Assembly: GCA_041485445.1 (NCBI GenBank)
Contig: JBGPJN010000102.1
Span: forward strand, 1-10,122
Length of the DNA stretch: 10,122 nt
Direction: 5' to 3'
From: SHYG01 sp041485445
Lineage (GTDB): Bacteria > Chloroflexota > Dehalococcoidia > Lucifugimonadales > UBA3495
Positions within the stretch are counted from its first letter, which is position 1. Every line of letters begins with the position of its first letter. The notes beneath the pieces were generated by a model. That model saw only the letters and a list, made by a program, of their open reading frames with translations. It was not told the DNA's origin and ran no database searches. A program made the position numbers and the translations under genes. Below, in pieces: positions 1 to 6,309 of this stretch.

Positions 1-696
1 CAGGGTGTTGGCGGCCTCGCGCACCGCCTCCACCGGGGCGATGGTGCCGTCGGTCCAGACCACCAGCACCAGTCGCTCGTAGTCGGTGACCTGGCCCACC
101 CGGGTGCGTTCGATGTTGTAGTCCACCTTGCGGATGGGGTTGAAGATGGCGTCCACCGGCAACACGCCCACCGGCAGGGTGCTGACGGTATTTTCGCTCT
201 GGGTGGCCGGCTGGTAGCCAAACCCCTGCTCCACGTTGAGCTCAATAGACAGCCGGCTGCTCTTGGCGTCCAGGGTGGCCAGGTGCAGCTCCGGGTTGAC
301 GATCTCAAAGTCCGAGGAAGTGGCGATGTCCCCGGCGCAGACGCGGCCCTCGCCCGAGACCTCCAGGCGCACGCGGCCGTTGCGGGCGGCCTGGGAGCGG
401 ATGCGGATGCGCTTGATGTTGAGGAGGAGCTCCATCACCTCCTCTTTGACGCCGGGGATGGTGGTGTACTCATGGACCGAATCTTCGATCTTGACCCAGG
501 TGATGGCGCTGCCCTTGATGGAGCTGAGCAACACCCGTCGCAGCGGGTTGCCCACGGTGATGCCATAGCCGCGTTGCAGGGGCTCCATGGACACCTTGCA
601 GTAGGTGTCGGTGGCGTCCAGCACCCGCAGCTCGGGCTTGATGGGCTCGGCCACGCCGTCGGTGGGCCCGGAAGGCAGGACAAAGGTCTCTAGCAT
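1..696 (-). CDS. rpoA: RNA polymerase alpha subunit, partial (N-terminal 232 codons)
   Basis: This encodes the alpha subunit of DNA-directed RNA polymerase, whose dimer scaffolds assembly of beta and beta'. The ATG is at 696, and the frame stays open to the left edge, so only the 5' part is present. The alpha N-terminal domain is visible: EPLQRGYGITVGNPLRRVLLSS (residues about 38-59, dimer interface), the HEYTTIPGVKEEV segment near 75-87, and NPIRKVDYNIERTRVGQ followed by DYERLVLVVWTDGTI and the EAVREAA helix towards 228. The linker and the alpha-CTD that binds UP elements and activators lie outside the window. A GAGGTAA Shine-Dalgarno sequence overlaps the rpsD stop and sits 8 nt before the ATG, so translation is probably coupled to rpsD (8-nt gap). 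rplQ is expected next, off the left edge. The family call is secure. Confidence 0.97.
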   Translation of the reverse strand, partial: MLETFVLPSGPTDGVAEPIKPELRVLDATDTYCKVSMEPLQRGYGITVGNPLRRVLLSSIKGSAITWVKIEDSVHEYTTIPGVKEEVMELLLNIKRIRIRSQAARNGRVRLEVSGEGRVCAGDIATSSDFEIVNPELHLATLDAKSSRLSIELNVEQGFGYQPATQSENTVSTLPVGVLPVDAIFNPIRKVDYNIERTRVGQVTDYERLVLVVWTDGTIAPVEAVREAANTL

Positions 697-704
697 CGGC
701 GCCG

Positions 705-1331
705 TTACCTCGAGTAATACTCTGTGATCAGACGGGAGTTGATGGTCTTGGGCAGGTCCTCGTCGGCGGGCATGGCCAGGACCTGGCCTGTCATTTGGGT
801 CAAGTCCAGGGACAGCCAGGGCGGCAGCGGCCGGCGGGGGAGGCCCTGGGTCTGCTCTTTGAAGAAGTTCTTGGTCTTGTCCCCCTCCTTCCAGGAGATG
901 ACGTCGCCCACGCGCACCTGGTAAGAGGGTATGTCGGTGCGGTTGCCCTTGACCATGATGTGGCCGTGGTTGACGAACTGGCGCGCCTCTTTCCGCGAGT
1001 CGGCGAACCCCAGGGTGTACACCACGTTGTCCAGCCGCCGCTCCAGGGTGCGCAGCAGGTGCAAGCCGGTGATGCCCTTGTTCTCGAAGGCCTTGGTCAT
1101 GTAGCCCCGGAACTGGGACTCCATCATCCCATAGATCTGCTGGGCCTTCTGCTTCTCCCGCAGGTGGGTGCCGTACTCAGACACCCGGCGCCGCCGGCTG
1201 ATGACGGCGCCAGGCGGGTTATGGCGGCGCTCCACGGCGCAGCGGGGCGAAAAGCAGCGGTCGCCTTTCAGGAACAACTTCTCGCCGGCGCGGCGGCACA
1301 GCCGGCAGGAGGGACCGGTATATCTGCCCAT
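705..1331 (-). CDS. rpsD: 30S ribosomal protein S4
   Basis: S4 is a primary 16S rRNA-binding protein that starts 30S body assembly. The product has 208 residues, the usual length, from an ATG preceded by AAAGAGG 4 nt away. The N-terminus carries four cysteines in a zinc-knuckle pattern (C9, C12, C26, C31), the C+ form known from Thermus and many Gram-positives. The S4 RNA-binding domain covers about residues 98-160 (RLDNVVYTLGFADSRKEARQ, then GHIMVKG). The C-terminus ITEYYSR is the family ending. It lies between rpsK (12 nt) and rpoA (8 nt), the E. coli-like placement; Bacillus has rpsD elsewhere. S4 is the alpha-operon autoregulator in E. coli, but I cannot show a binding site here. Confidence 0.98.
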   Translation of the reverse strand: MGRYTGPSCRLCRRAGEKLFLKGDRCFSPRCAVERRHNPPGAVISRRRRVSEYGTHLREKQKAQQIYGMMESQFRGYMTKAFENKGITGLHLLRTLERRLDNVVYTLGFADSRKEARQFVNHGHIMVKGNRTDIPSYQVRVGDVISWKEGDKTKNFFKEQTQGLPRRPLPPWLSLDLTQMTGQVLAMPADEDLPKTINSRLITEYYSR

Positions 1332-1343
1332 AGAACCTCTTTC

Positions 1344-1724
1344 CTACACTCTTCGGCGTTTGGGGGGACGGCACCCGTTGTGGGGTATGGGGGTCACGTC
1401 CCGGATGCTGGTGACCATCAGGCCGGTGCCCTGCAGCGACCGGATGGCGGCCTCCCGGCCGGCGCCCGGCCCGCGGATGTACACGTCCACCTGCCGCAGC
1501 CCCTGGTCCATGCTGCGCCGGGCGGCCTGCTCGGCGGCGCGCTGGGCGGCGAAGGCCGTGCCCTTGCGGGAGCCCTTGAAGCCCACCGTGCCCGCGCTGC
1601 TGTACGCGATGACGTTGCCCTCGGGGTCGGTGATGCTCACCAGCGTGTTGTTGAAGGTAGAATAGATGTACGCCCTCCCCAGGGGGATGACGCGCCGCTC
1701 ACGGCGGGACCTGGTTCTCGGCAT
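1344..1724 (-). CDS. rpsK: 30S ribosomal protein S11
   Basis: S11 sits on the 30S platform near the E site and contacts mRNA and 16S rRNA. The product has 126 residues, close to the usual 129. Recognisable blocks are the N-terminal GRAYIYSTFNNTLVSITD near residues 16-33, the GFKGSRKGTAFAAQ segment near 48-61, VYIRGPGAGRE near 81-91 and the basic tail with HNGCRPPKRRRV at the end. The HNG site is the one isomerised to isoaspartate in E. coli S11 (known for the family, not shown here). The ATG has GAGGGAAGG just upstream. It is 42 nt after rpsM and 12 nt before rpsD, consistent with one transcript. Confidence 0.98.
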   Translation of the reverse strand: MPRTRSRRERRVIPLGRAYIYSTFNNTLVSITDPEGNVIAYSSAGTVGFKGSRKGTAFAAQRAAEQAARRSMDQGLRQVDVYIRGPGAGREAAIRSLQGTGLMVTSIRDVTPIPHNGCRPPKRRRV

Positions 1725-1766
1725 TGCCTTCCCTCAGCTAAGCTAATTGGCAACCGTTGCCCCGGA

Positions 1767-2159
1767 CTACTTCTTGGCCCCGGTGCGGCGGCCGCGACCG
1801 GCCACGGTGCGGCGGGGCCCCTTGCGGGTGCGGGCGTTGGTGCGGGTGCGCTGCCCCCGCACCGGCAGTCCCCGCCGGTGGCGCACGCCGCGGTAGGCGC
1901 CTACTTCAATGAGGCGCCGGATGTTCTGGTTCACCTGACGCCGCAGGTCGCCCTCGGTAGTGTACTCCTTGTCCACGATCTCCCGGATGCGGTCCACCTG
2001 GGCCTCGGTGAGCTCATTCATCCGCGGCGCCGCCGTCGGGTCGATCATGGCCTTGGTCAGGATGTCGGCGGCGTTGGACGGTCCCACGCCGTAGATGGTG
2101 CGCAGGGCCACATGGGCGCGCTTCCGGTCGGGTACGTCTACTCCGGCTATACGGACCAT
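1767..2159 (-). CDS. rpsM: 30S ribosomal protein S13
   Basis: S13 lies in the 30S head, contacts P-site tRNA through its basic tail and forms intersubunit bridges with the 50S. The product has 130 residues, slightly longer than the usual 118-126. The start MVRIAGVDVPDRKRAHVALR and the IYGVG motif (residues 23-27) are characteristic. The conserved segment GAYRGVRHRRGLPVRGQRT is near residues 87-105, followed by an Arg/Lys-rich tail ending TGAKK. GGGAGAGG lies close upstream of the ATG. It follows rpmJ by only 12 nt. In E. coli the S4 repressor pseudoknot encloses the rpsM start. The short spacer leaves little room for that same structure. Confidence 0.98.
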   Translation of the reverse strand: MVRIAGVDVPDRKRAHVALRTIYGVGPSNAADILTKAMIDPTAAPRMNELTEAQVDRIREIVDKEYTTEGDLRRQVNQNIRRLIEVGAYRGVRHRRGLPVRGQRTRTNARTRKGPRRTVAGRGRRTGAKK

Positions 2160-2171
2160 AAACCTCTCCCT

Positions 2172-2285
2172 CTACCCCTGTCGCTGGGTGTGGCGGGGGT
2201 TAGTGCAGATGACCCGCACCAACCGCTTGCGCTTGATGACGCGGCACTTGGAGCATCTGGGTTTGACTGACGCGGTGACTCGCAT
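2172..2285 (-). CDS. rpmJ: 50S ribosomal protein L36
   Basis: This encodes a 37-residue L36, a small zinc-binding 50S protein near domains II, V and VI of 23S rRNA. Translation from the ATG at 2285 begins MRVTASVKPRC and ends NPRHTQRQG, both family hallmarks. The zinc ligands C11, C14, C27 and H32 are all present, so this is the zinc-binding (C+) form, not the cysteine-less paralogue. A strong Shine-Dalgarno (GGGGAGGA) lies 8 nt upstream. It directly abuts a GC-rich hairpin at 2299-2315. It sits 60 nt after infA and 12 nt before rpsM, the normal order. Confidence 0.97.
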   Translation of the reverse strand: MRVTASVKPRCSKCRVIKRKRLVRVICTNPRHTQRQG

Positions 2286-2298
2286 GGGACTGTCCTCC

Positions 2299-2315
2299 CC
2301 GGCCATCGGGGCCGG
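2299..2315 (-). promoter_or_regulatory. GC hairpin abutting the rpmJ ribosome binding site
   Basis: On the transcribed strand the stem is CCGGCC, loop CCGAT, then GGCCGG: 6 perfect GC pairs with a 5-nt loop. The 3' arm runs directly into the rpmJ Shine-Dalgarno GGAGGA. It could modulate rpmJ translation or mark an RNA processing point. There is no U-tract, so it is not a classical terminator. The structure is seen; the function is inferred. Confidence 0.45.
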
Positions 2316-2354
2316 TTGCTTGAACCTGCCCGTTACTTGAACTCGTTACTTGAA
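2315..2354 (-). repeat. Triple short direct repeat spanning the end of infA
   Basis: On the transcribed strand the 10-mer TTCAAGTAAC occurs at 2354-2345 and again at 2341-2332. A third copy with one change (TTCAAGCAAC) is at 2324-2315. The first copy contains the last codons and TAA stop of infA. The pattern looks like tandem duplication of the infA 3' end into the spacer before rpmJ. No function is evident. Confidence 0.6.
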
Positions 2355-2564
2355 TCGGTAGGTGATGCGGCCCCGGGCCAGGTCGTAGGGCGAAAGCTCC
2401 ACCAGCACGCGGTCGCCGGGCAACACCCGGATGAAGTGCATGCGGATCTTGCCGGACACGTGGGCCAGCACCTTGTGGTCGTTGGGCAACTCCACCCGGA
2501 ACATGCCGTTGGGCAGCGCCTCGGTGACCTTGGCCTCAACCTCTATGGACTCTTTCTTTGGCAT
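2346..2564 (-). CDS. infA: Translation initiation factor IF-1
   Basis: IF-1 binds the 30S A site and, with IF-2 and IF-3, controls initiator tRNA selection. The product has 72 residues, the canonical length, and is one S1-type OB fold. It shows the N-terminal EVEAKVTEALPNGMFRVEL, the central VLAHVSGKIRMHFIRVLPGD (about residues 32-51) and the terminal LARGRITYRFK. The ATG at 2564 is fixed by homology (MPKKESIEVEA). The nearest Shine-Dalgarno-like sequence, AGGAG at 2585-2581, is 16 nt upstream, longer than usual, so initiation may be weak or leaderless-like. It lies 161 nt after map, across two repeat hairpins, and 60 nt before rpmJ. Confidence 0.97.
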   Translation of the reverse strand: MPKKESIEVEAKVTEALPNGMFRVELPNDHKVLAHVSGKIRMHFIRVLPGDRVLVELSPYDLARGRITYRFK

Positions 2565-2606
2565 ACTTAGTTCAGTTTATCTCCTGCCCGTGCCCCTGGG
2601 GGCTTC

Positions 2607-2643
2607 GCCCTCACCCCCACCCTCTCCCATGGGGAGATGGTGG
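2607..2643 (-). repeat. Dispersed hairpin repeat, copy D
   Basis: This is an imperfect palindrome: arms 2617-2628 and 2632-2643 form a 12-bp stem with one mismatch and a 3-nt loop. On the minus strand it reads CCATCTCCC, ATG, GGGAGAGGG, followed by a G-rich GTGAGGG tail. It belongs to the same family as 2646-2680, 7273-7315 and 7602-7645. It lies between map and infA. A repeat of this type is often translated spuriously as LTPALSLRERE-like peptides in databases (from memory). Confidence 0.75.
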
Positions 2644-2645
2644 CT

Positions 2646-2680
2646 TACCCTAACCCCGGCCCTCTCCCTGAGGGAGAGGG
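2646..2680 (-). repeat. Dispersed hairpin repeat, copy C
   Basis: A perfect 9-bp stem, CCCTCTCCC (2660-2668) and GGGAGAGGG (2672-2680), has a 3-nt loop. The CCGGGGTTAGGG tail on the minus strand matches the tail of copies A and B, apart from GTGAGGG becoming GTTAGGG. It sits in the map-infA gap, head-to-tail with copy D. A REP-like mRNA-stabilising or attenuating hairpin is possible. No U-tract follows. Confidence 0.8.
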
Positions 2681-2725
2681 CGCTGGCTTCGTGGCAATGA
2701 CCTGCCAGCTTGTGCCGCCCCGGCC

Positions 2726-3532
2726 CTAGCCGTGGGCGGTGAGGACCTCAGGTCCGCCTTCCGCGATGGCGATGGTATGTTCAAAGTGGGCCGACAGACT
2801 GCCGTCCGCCGTCACCACCGTCCACTGATCGTCCAGGATGCGGGTGTGCCAGTCGCCCACGTTCAGCATGGGCTCGATGGCGATGCACATCCCCGGCCGC
2901 AGCAGCGGGCCCCGGCCCGACGGGCCGTAGTTGGGCACCTGGGGGTCCTCATGCAGGAACCGGCCCACACCGTGCCCCACAAACTCCCGCACCACGCTGT
3001 AGCCGTGGGCCTCGCTGTAGGCCTGCACCGCGGCGCTGATGTCGCCAATGCGGGCGCCCGCCTGGGCAGCCTTGATGCCCGCCTCCAGGCTCAGGCGGGT
3101 GGCCTCCAGCAGGTCCCGGGCCTGCGGCGCCACCTGGCCCACCGGCAACGACACCGCGGCGTCACCGATGAACCCGTCAACGGTGGCGCCCACGTCCAGC
3201 TTGATGATGTCGCCTTCGTTCAACACACGCTTGCTGGGGATCCCGTGCACAATCTCCTCGTTCACCGAGGTGCAGATGGTGGCGGGAAACCCCCGGTACC
3301 CCTTGAAGGTCGCCTTGGCCCCGTGGCTGAGGATCTCTTTATTGGCCAGGTTGTCCAGCTCACGGGTGGTGATGCCCGGCGCCACGGATTGCCGCAGCAG
3401 GTTAATGACCGACGCCACCACGGCCCCCGCGTGGCGCATGGCCTCCAGCTCCTGGGCCGACTTGATGGTGATGCCGCCCTTGTAAGGGGAAGCCGAATTG
3501 GACGCAGTCTTGATTGGGCGGTCTCGCTTCAC
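2726..3532 (-). CDS. map: Methionine aminopeptidase, type I
   Basis: This cytosolic metalloenzyme removes the initiator methionine from nascent proteins. The product has 268 residues from a GTG at 3532. All five metal ligands are visible: D113 (KLDVGA), D124 (FIGDAA), H187 (VGHGVGR), E220 (AIEPML) and E251 (HFEHT). The substrate-binding histidine is H96 (EEIVHGIP). The homologous part starts at residue 20 (GITIKS), so there is a roughly 19-residue N-terminal extension. An in-frame TAG lies just upstream, and the next in-frame ATG (codon 32) is inside the conserved fold, so the GTG is the best start. A promoter at 3539-3567 predicts +1 exactly at this GTG. map is separated from adk by a REP-like element and followed by infA, which suits an independent transcription unit. 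Confidence 0.96.
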   Translation of the reverse strand: MKRDRPIKTASNSASPYKGGITIKSAQELEAMRHAGAVVASVINLLRQSVAPGITTRELDNLANKEILSHGAKATFKGYRGFPATICTSVNEEIVHGIPSKRVLNEGDIIKLDVGATVDGFIGDAAVSLPVGQVAPQARDLLEATRLSLEAGIKAAQAGARIGDISAAVQAYSEAHGYSVVREFVGHGVGRFLHEDPQVPNYGPSGRGPLLRPGMCIAIEPMLNVGDWHTRILDDQWTVVTADGSLSAHFEHTIAIAEGGPEVLTAHG

Positions 3533-3538
3533 CTTAAG

Positions 3539-3567
3539 ATTCTACTCCCAATTGCGCCGCTTGTGAA
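3539..3567 (-). promoter_or_regulatory. Sigma70-type promoter for map, probably leaderless
   Basis: On the minus strand TTCACA (3567-3562, 5 of 6 to TTGACA) is followed by an exact 17-nt spacer, then TAGAAT (3544-3539, 5 of 6 to TATAAT). Counting the -10 hexamer as -12 to -7, position +1 falls on 3532, the G of the map GTG codon. It lies downstream of the REP-like element at 3627-3698 and would drive map-infA-rpmJ-rpsM-rpsK-rpsD-rpoA. The match and spacing are seen; activity is inferred. Confidence 0.55.
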
Positions 3568-3626
3568 CCGCCAGCGGAGGTAGTGGCTCAGTTCACTATT
3601 GCAGGAACCAGGGACTTTCCCCGTCT

Positions 3627-3698
3627 CACCGGCGAAGGCCGGTGTCCAGGCGAGAGCGTGGGTGTCAGGCCCTGCTGGATTCCGGCCTCCGCCGGAAT
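3627..3698. repeat. REP/MITE-like palindromic repeat between adk and map
   Basis: Two hairpins flank a short spacer: CACCGGC (3627-3633), GAAG, GCCGGTG (3638-3644), and ATTCCGGC (3679-3686), CTCC, GCCGGAAT (3691-3698). The inner boundaries TCCAG (3645-3649) and CTGGA (3675-3679) are also inverted, so the whole element is a nested imperfect palindrome. I recognise the type as the widespread repeat whose false translation contains SGGGRNP and WTPAFAGET. It probably spread as a non-autonomous element and carries no gene. Flanking 3533-3620 holds only the map promoter. Confidence 0.8.
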
Positions 3699-3736
3699 GA
3701 CCAGGACCTTTTTCATGCACTACCGGCATCTGGTCC

Positions 3737-4417
3737 TCACCGGACCGGTTTGCTCCGGGACTGGCCCAGCGCCGCCAGCACCCGGACATTGACTTCCTCC
3801 ACCATGCCCACACCGGACACCTCAGCCAGCAAGCCCCGCTTCCGGTAAAAGTCCAGCACCGGGAACGTCTCTTGCAGGTACACCTGAATCCGCCGCTGCA
3901 CCGCCACCGGCGCGTCGTCGGCCCGTTGGTACAGCTCGCCGCCGCAGGCCAGGCACTTGGGCGGCTTGTCCCCCGGCGCCACCGCGTAGGGGACCTGGCA
4001 TTGCCGGCAGGTGTAGCGGCCGCCCAGCCGCGCCACCAGCACGTCCTCGGGGACGTCGATGGCCACCACCTTGTCCAGCTTTCGCACGTCGCCGGTCAAC
4101 TTGCCTTCCAGGACCTCCGCCTGATGGATGTTCCGGGGAAACCCGTCCAGGATAAACCCGGCGGTGGAGGTCAGCGGCATCACCTTGTCCAGCACGATGT
4201 CGATGGTCACTTCATCGGGCACCAGCGAGCCCTGGTTCACGTACTCGGAGATGCGCCGTCCCAGGGGCGTGCCCAGGCGCAGGTGGTTGCGGAACAGATC
4301 GCCCGAGGCGATGTGCACCACTCCCAGCTGGTCCTTCAGCAGTTGGGCCTGAGTCCCTTTGCCTGCTCCGGAGGGTCCAAACAGGACCATCCTCACCGCG
4401 GCTTTCGACGCGCGCAC
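3737..4417 (-). CDS. adk: Adenylate kinase
   Basis: Adenylate kinase interconverts ATP + AMP and 2 ADP in the cytosol. The P-loop GPSGAGKGT lies near residues 14-22. The AMP-binding region follows (ASGDLFR, GFILDGFPRN), then the LID, which carries a four-cysteine zinc site as CRQC and CLAC about 15 residues apart. This is the long, zinc-LID form. Start choice: GTG at 4417 and TTG at 4420 both sit behind GAGGTAGGA (4430-4422), which overlaps the secY stop. GTG at 4396 gives the canonical MRMVLFG N-terminus, and ATG at 4390 is also possible, but neither has a Shine-Dalgarno. I take 4417 (226 residues, gap of 6 nt to secY, likely coupled). It ends at TGA 3737. Confidence 0.95.
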   Translation of the reverse strand: MRASKAAVRMVLFGPSGAGKGTQAQLLKDQLGVVHIASGDLFRNHLRLGTPLGRRISEYVNQGSLVPDEVTIDIVLDKVMPLTSTAGFILDGFPRNIHQAEVLEGKLTGDVRKLDKVVAIDVPEDVLVARLGGRYTCRQCQVPYAVAPGDKPPKCLACGGELYQRADDAPVAVQRRIQVYLQETFPVLDFYRKRGLLAEVSGVGMVEEVNVRVLAALGQSRSKPVR

Positions 4418-4421
4418 CAAA

Positions 4422-4430
4422 TCCTACCTC
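4422..4430 (-). promoter_or_regulatory. adk ribosome binding site overlapping the secY stop
   Basis: GAGGTAGGA spans the secY TAG (4426-4424). It lies 4 nt before the GTG at 4417 and 1 nt before the TTG at 4420. The GAGG core is 9 nt from the GTG, favouring 4417 over the unsupported 4396 and 4390 starts and implying coupled translation. Confidence 0.6.
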
Positions 4431-5752
4431 AAGAACCCCTCGTAGTTACGCATCAGCAATTGTGCCTCCAGCTGCCGCATGGTATCCAGGGCCACGCCCA
4501 CCAGAATCAGCAAGCTGGTGCTGCTGAGCTGGATGGCCTGGACGCCGGTGATCAGGGAGGCAATGTACGGCACCACCGCCACGAATCCCAGGAACAGGGC
4601 CCCCCCCATGGTGAGGCGGATAATCACCCGGTTCAGAAAGTCCTGGGTGGGCTTGCCGGGGCGGATTCCCAGCACGAACCCCCCGTTGCGCTGCAGGTTT
4701 TCCGCCAGGTTCTGCTGCTGGAACACCACCAGGGTGTAGAAGAAGGTGAACATCACCACCAGAATGAAGCTCAGGACCCAGTAGATCGGCTGCGCGGGCG
4801 TGAAAAGGCCGGCGACGACGCTGGCTATGTTGCCCACCCACCCGTCGGCGGTGGCGAGGTAGCTGGCCACCGTGCCCGGCAGGATCACGATGGAGAAGGC
4901 GAAAATCAGCGGGATCATGCCCGCGGAGTTAATCCGCAACGGCAGGTAGGTGGATCCTCCCTGGCGGTACATGCGCCCACCCCGAAAGATGCTGCGCCCG
5001 TACTGCACCGGGATGCGCCGGTGGGCCTCGTTGAAGATCACGATGAGGGCAACGATGGCCAGGCCGATGATGGCGAAAAAGCCAATGCCCAGAATGTTGT
5101 TCCGGTCCAAGAACCCCTGGCTAATCAGGGAGGGGAACCCGGCCACGATGCCCGCGAAGATGATCAGCGAGATGCCGTTGCCAATGCCTCGCTCGGTAAT
5201 CAGCTCACCCAGCCACACCAGGAACATGGTGCCGGCGGTCATGGAGGCGATGGCCGCCAAGGTGGGCAACAGGGCATCGCCGCTGAAGCCCACATTGGTC
5301 AGCACGTTGCTACGCGCCAGCAGCACCAACTGGCCATACCCCTGGGCCATGGCGACGGGCACCGTAAACCAGTGGACCATCCGGTTCATCTTCAGCCGGC
5401 CCGACTCTCCCTCCCGTGCCATCTGCTGCAGGGAGGGAATTACCGGGGTTACCAGCTGCACCACAATGGACGCGGTGATGTAGGGGTAGACCCCCAGGGC
5501 CACCACGCTCATGCGGCGCAACGCGCCGCCGCTGAACAGGTCCAGGAACCCCTGGAGCTGGTTGGTCTGGAAGAGCCGGTCCAGCTCCGCCTGGTTTAAA
5601 CCGGGCATGGGGACGTGGGCCACCAACCGGTAAACCGCCAGCAGGAACAGCGTGAACAGTATCTTGGAGCGCAGGTCCGGCAGGCTGAAGGCGTCGATGG
5701 CCGCCTGGAGCAGGCTGGGGCGTCGTCCGCCCGGGGCTTCGGCGGCTACCAT
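4424..5752 (-). CDS. secY: Preprotein translocase subunit SecY
   Basis: SecY is the channel-forming subunit of the SecYEG translocon in the cytoplasmic membrane. The product has 442 residues with about ten hydrophobic segments. TM1 is about 31-49, and TM2 carries LGVYPYITASIVVQL (86-100). TM5 starts at GIGNGISLIIFAGIV (189-203). The cytosolic loop HRRIPVQYGR is near 244-253, and TM7 has INSAGMIPLIFAF (274-286). The ribosome- and SecA-facing loop GIRPGKPT is at 362-369. TM10 is followed by MRNYEGFL at the end. The ATG lies 1 nt after the rplO stop (TAGCATG), with GGAGG 12 nt upstream inside rplO, so translation is coupled. Its position between rplO and adk is the classical spc layout. Confidence 0.98.
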   Translation of the reverse strand: MVAAEAPGGRRPSLLQAAIDAFSLPDLRSKILFTLFLLAVYRLVAHVPMPGLNQAELDRLFQTNQLQGFLDLFSGGALRRMSVVALGVYPYITASIVVQLVTPVIPSLQQMAREGESGRLKMNRMVHWFTVPVAMAQGYGQLVLLARSNVLTNVGFSGDALLPTLAAIASMTAGTMFLVWLGELITERGIGNGISLIIFAGIVAGFPSLISQGFLDRNNILGIGFFAIIGLAIVALIVIFNEAHRRIPVQYGRSIFRGGRMYRQGGSTYLPLRINSAGMIPLIFAFSIVILPGTVASYLATADGWVGNIASVVAGLFTPAQPIYWVLSFILVVMFTFFYTLVVFQQQNLAENLQRNGGFVLGIRPGKPTQDFLNRVIIRLTMGGALFLGFVAVVPYIASLITGVQAIQLSSTSLLILVGVALDTMRQLEAQLLMRNYEGFLR

Positions 5753-5753
5753 G

Positions 5754-6200
5754 CTAGGCCAATTCCTCCACCTGCCCGCCGGCCGCGGCGATCTTCTCCC
5801 GCGCCGACCTGGTGAACCGGTGGGCCACCACGGTGACGGGCTTGCTCAACACGCCGTCCCCCAGCACCTTGATGGGCAGCTTCAGGTCTCCCAGATACCC
5901 CTTCTGAAGCAACATCAGGGGGGTTACTCGCACCCCGGCGTCGAACTTGTCCAGGGTGCCCAGGTCCACAATGGCAAACTGGGTCTTGAAGTTGTTGGTG
6001 AACCCCCGGCGCATGGGCAGACCCTTGATCAGCGGCACCTGGCCGCCCTCAAAGCCGGGACGCGGTCCCTTGGCGGCCCGGGAATTTTGTCCCTTCTGCC
6101 CCCGGCCGCAAGTGCTGCCCTGACCGGCGGAGTCGCCCCGGCCCACGCGCTGCGCGGGCCTGCGGGCGCCCTTGGACGGTTTCAATAGATGCTGCATCAT
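5754..6200 (-). CDS. rplO: 50S ribosomal protein L15
   Basis: L15 is a late-binding 50S protein that wraps 23S rRNA domains with a Gly-rich N-terminal arm. The product has 148 residues, the usual size. The arm reads VGRGDSAGQGSTCGRGQKGQ (residues about 19-38), where TSGRG is usual and STCGRG is found. PGFEGGQVPLIKGLPMRRGF follows near 48-67, with the globular C-terminal fold ending GGQVEELA. Two adjacent ATG codons (6200, 6197) could serve; AAGGGGA lies 7 nt before the first. It is preceded by a 160-bp gap with hairpins and a candidate promoter, and followed after 1 nt by secY. Confidence 0.97.
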   Translation of the reverse strand: MMQHLLKPSKGARRPAQRVGRGDSAGQGSTCGRGQKGQNSRAAKGPRPGFEGGQVPLIKGLPMRRGFTNNFKTQFAIVDLGTLDKFDAGVRVTPLMLLQKGYLGDLKLPIKVLGDGVLSKPVTVVAHRFTRSAREKIAAAGGQVEELA

Positions 6201-6230
6201 GCCTTGTTCCCCTTACTGCGTGGCTGGATA

Positions 6231-6292
6231 GTTCCTCCCCTTCCTGAGGGGTAGGTTAGGAGGGGTCGTATCTCCCCCATGGTAAAGGGGAG
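6231..6292. repeat. GC-rich hairpin block in the rpmD-rplO gap
   Basis: Two short stems are visible: CCCCT (6237-6241), TCCTG, AGGGG (6247-6251), and CTCCCC (6272-6277) pairing with GGGGAG (6287-6292). TAGGTTAGGAGGGGT lies between them. It resembles another class of intergenic hairpin repeat, distinct from copies A-D. It would form the untranslated leader of an rplO transcript started at 6310-6337. I see no gene in it. Confidence 0.5.
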
Positions 6293-6309
6293 GAAAGGCG
6301 CCTTCATAA

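Noticed and set aside
795..2270. 491-codon plus-strand open frame
   Set aside because: It is antisense to rpsD, rpsK and rpsM, which are secure. Its product is low-complexity Ala/Gly/His-rich with no family resemblance. It is a by-product of high GC.
2646..2680. Rho-independent terminator after map
   Set aside because: The stem is strong, but no run of U follows on the transcribed strand, and essential genes continue downstream.
2732..3583. 283-codon plus-strand open frame opposite map
   Set aside because: It is a shadow of map, whose catalytic residues are all intact. It has no independent ribosome binding site or homology.
3529..3813. 94-codon minus-strand open frame between adk and map
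   Set aside because: It overlaps the adk end and translates the REP-like element (SGGGRNP, WTPAFAGET), so it is spurious.
3872..5599. 575-codon plus-strand open frame
   Set aside because: It is antisense to adk and secY. The His/Gln/Gly-rich translation has no domain features and mirrors the GC-biased codons of the real genes.
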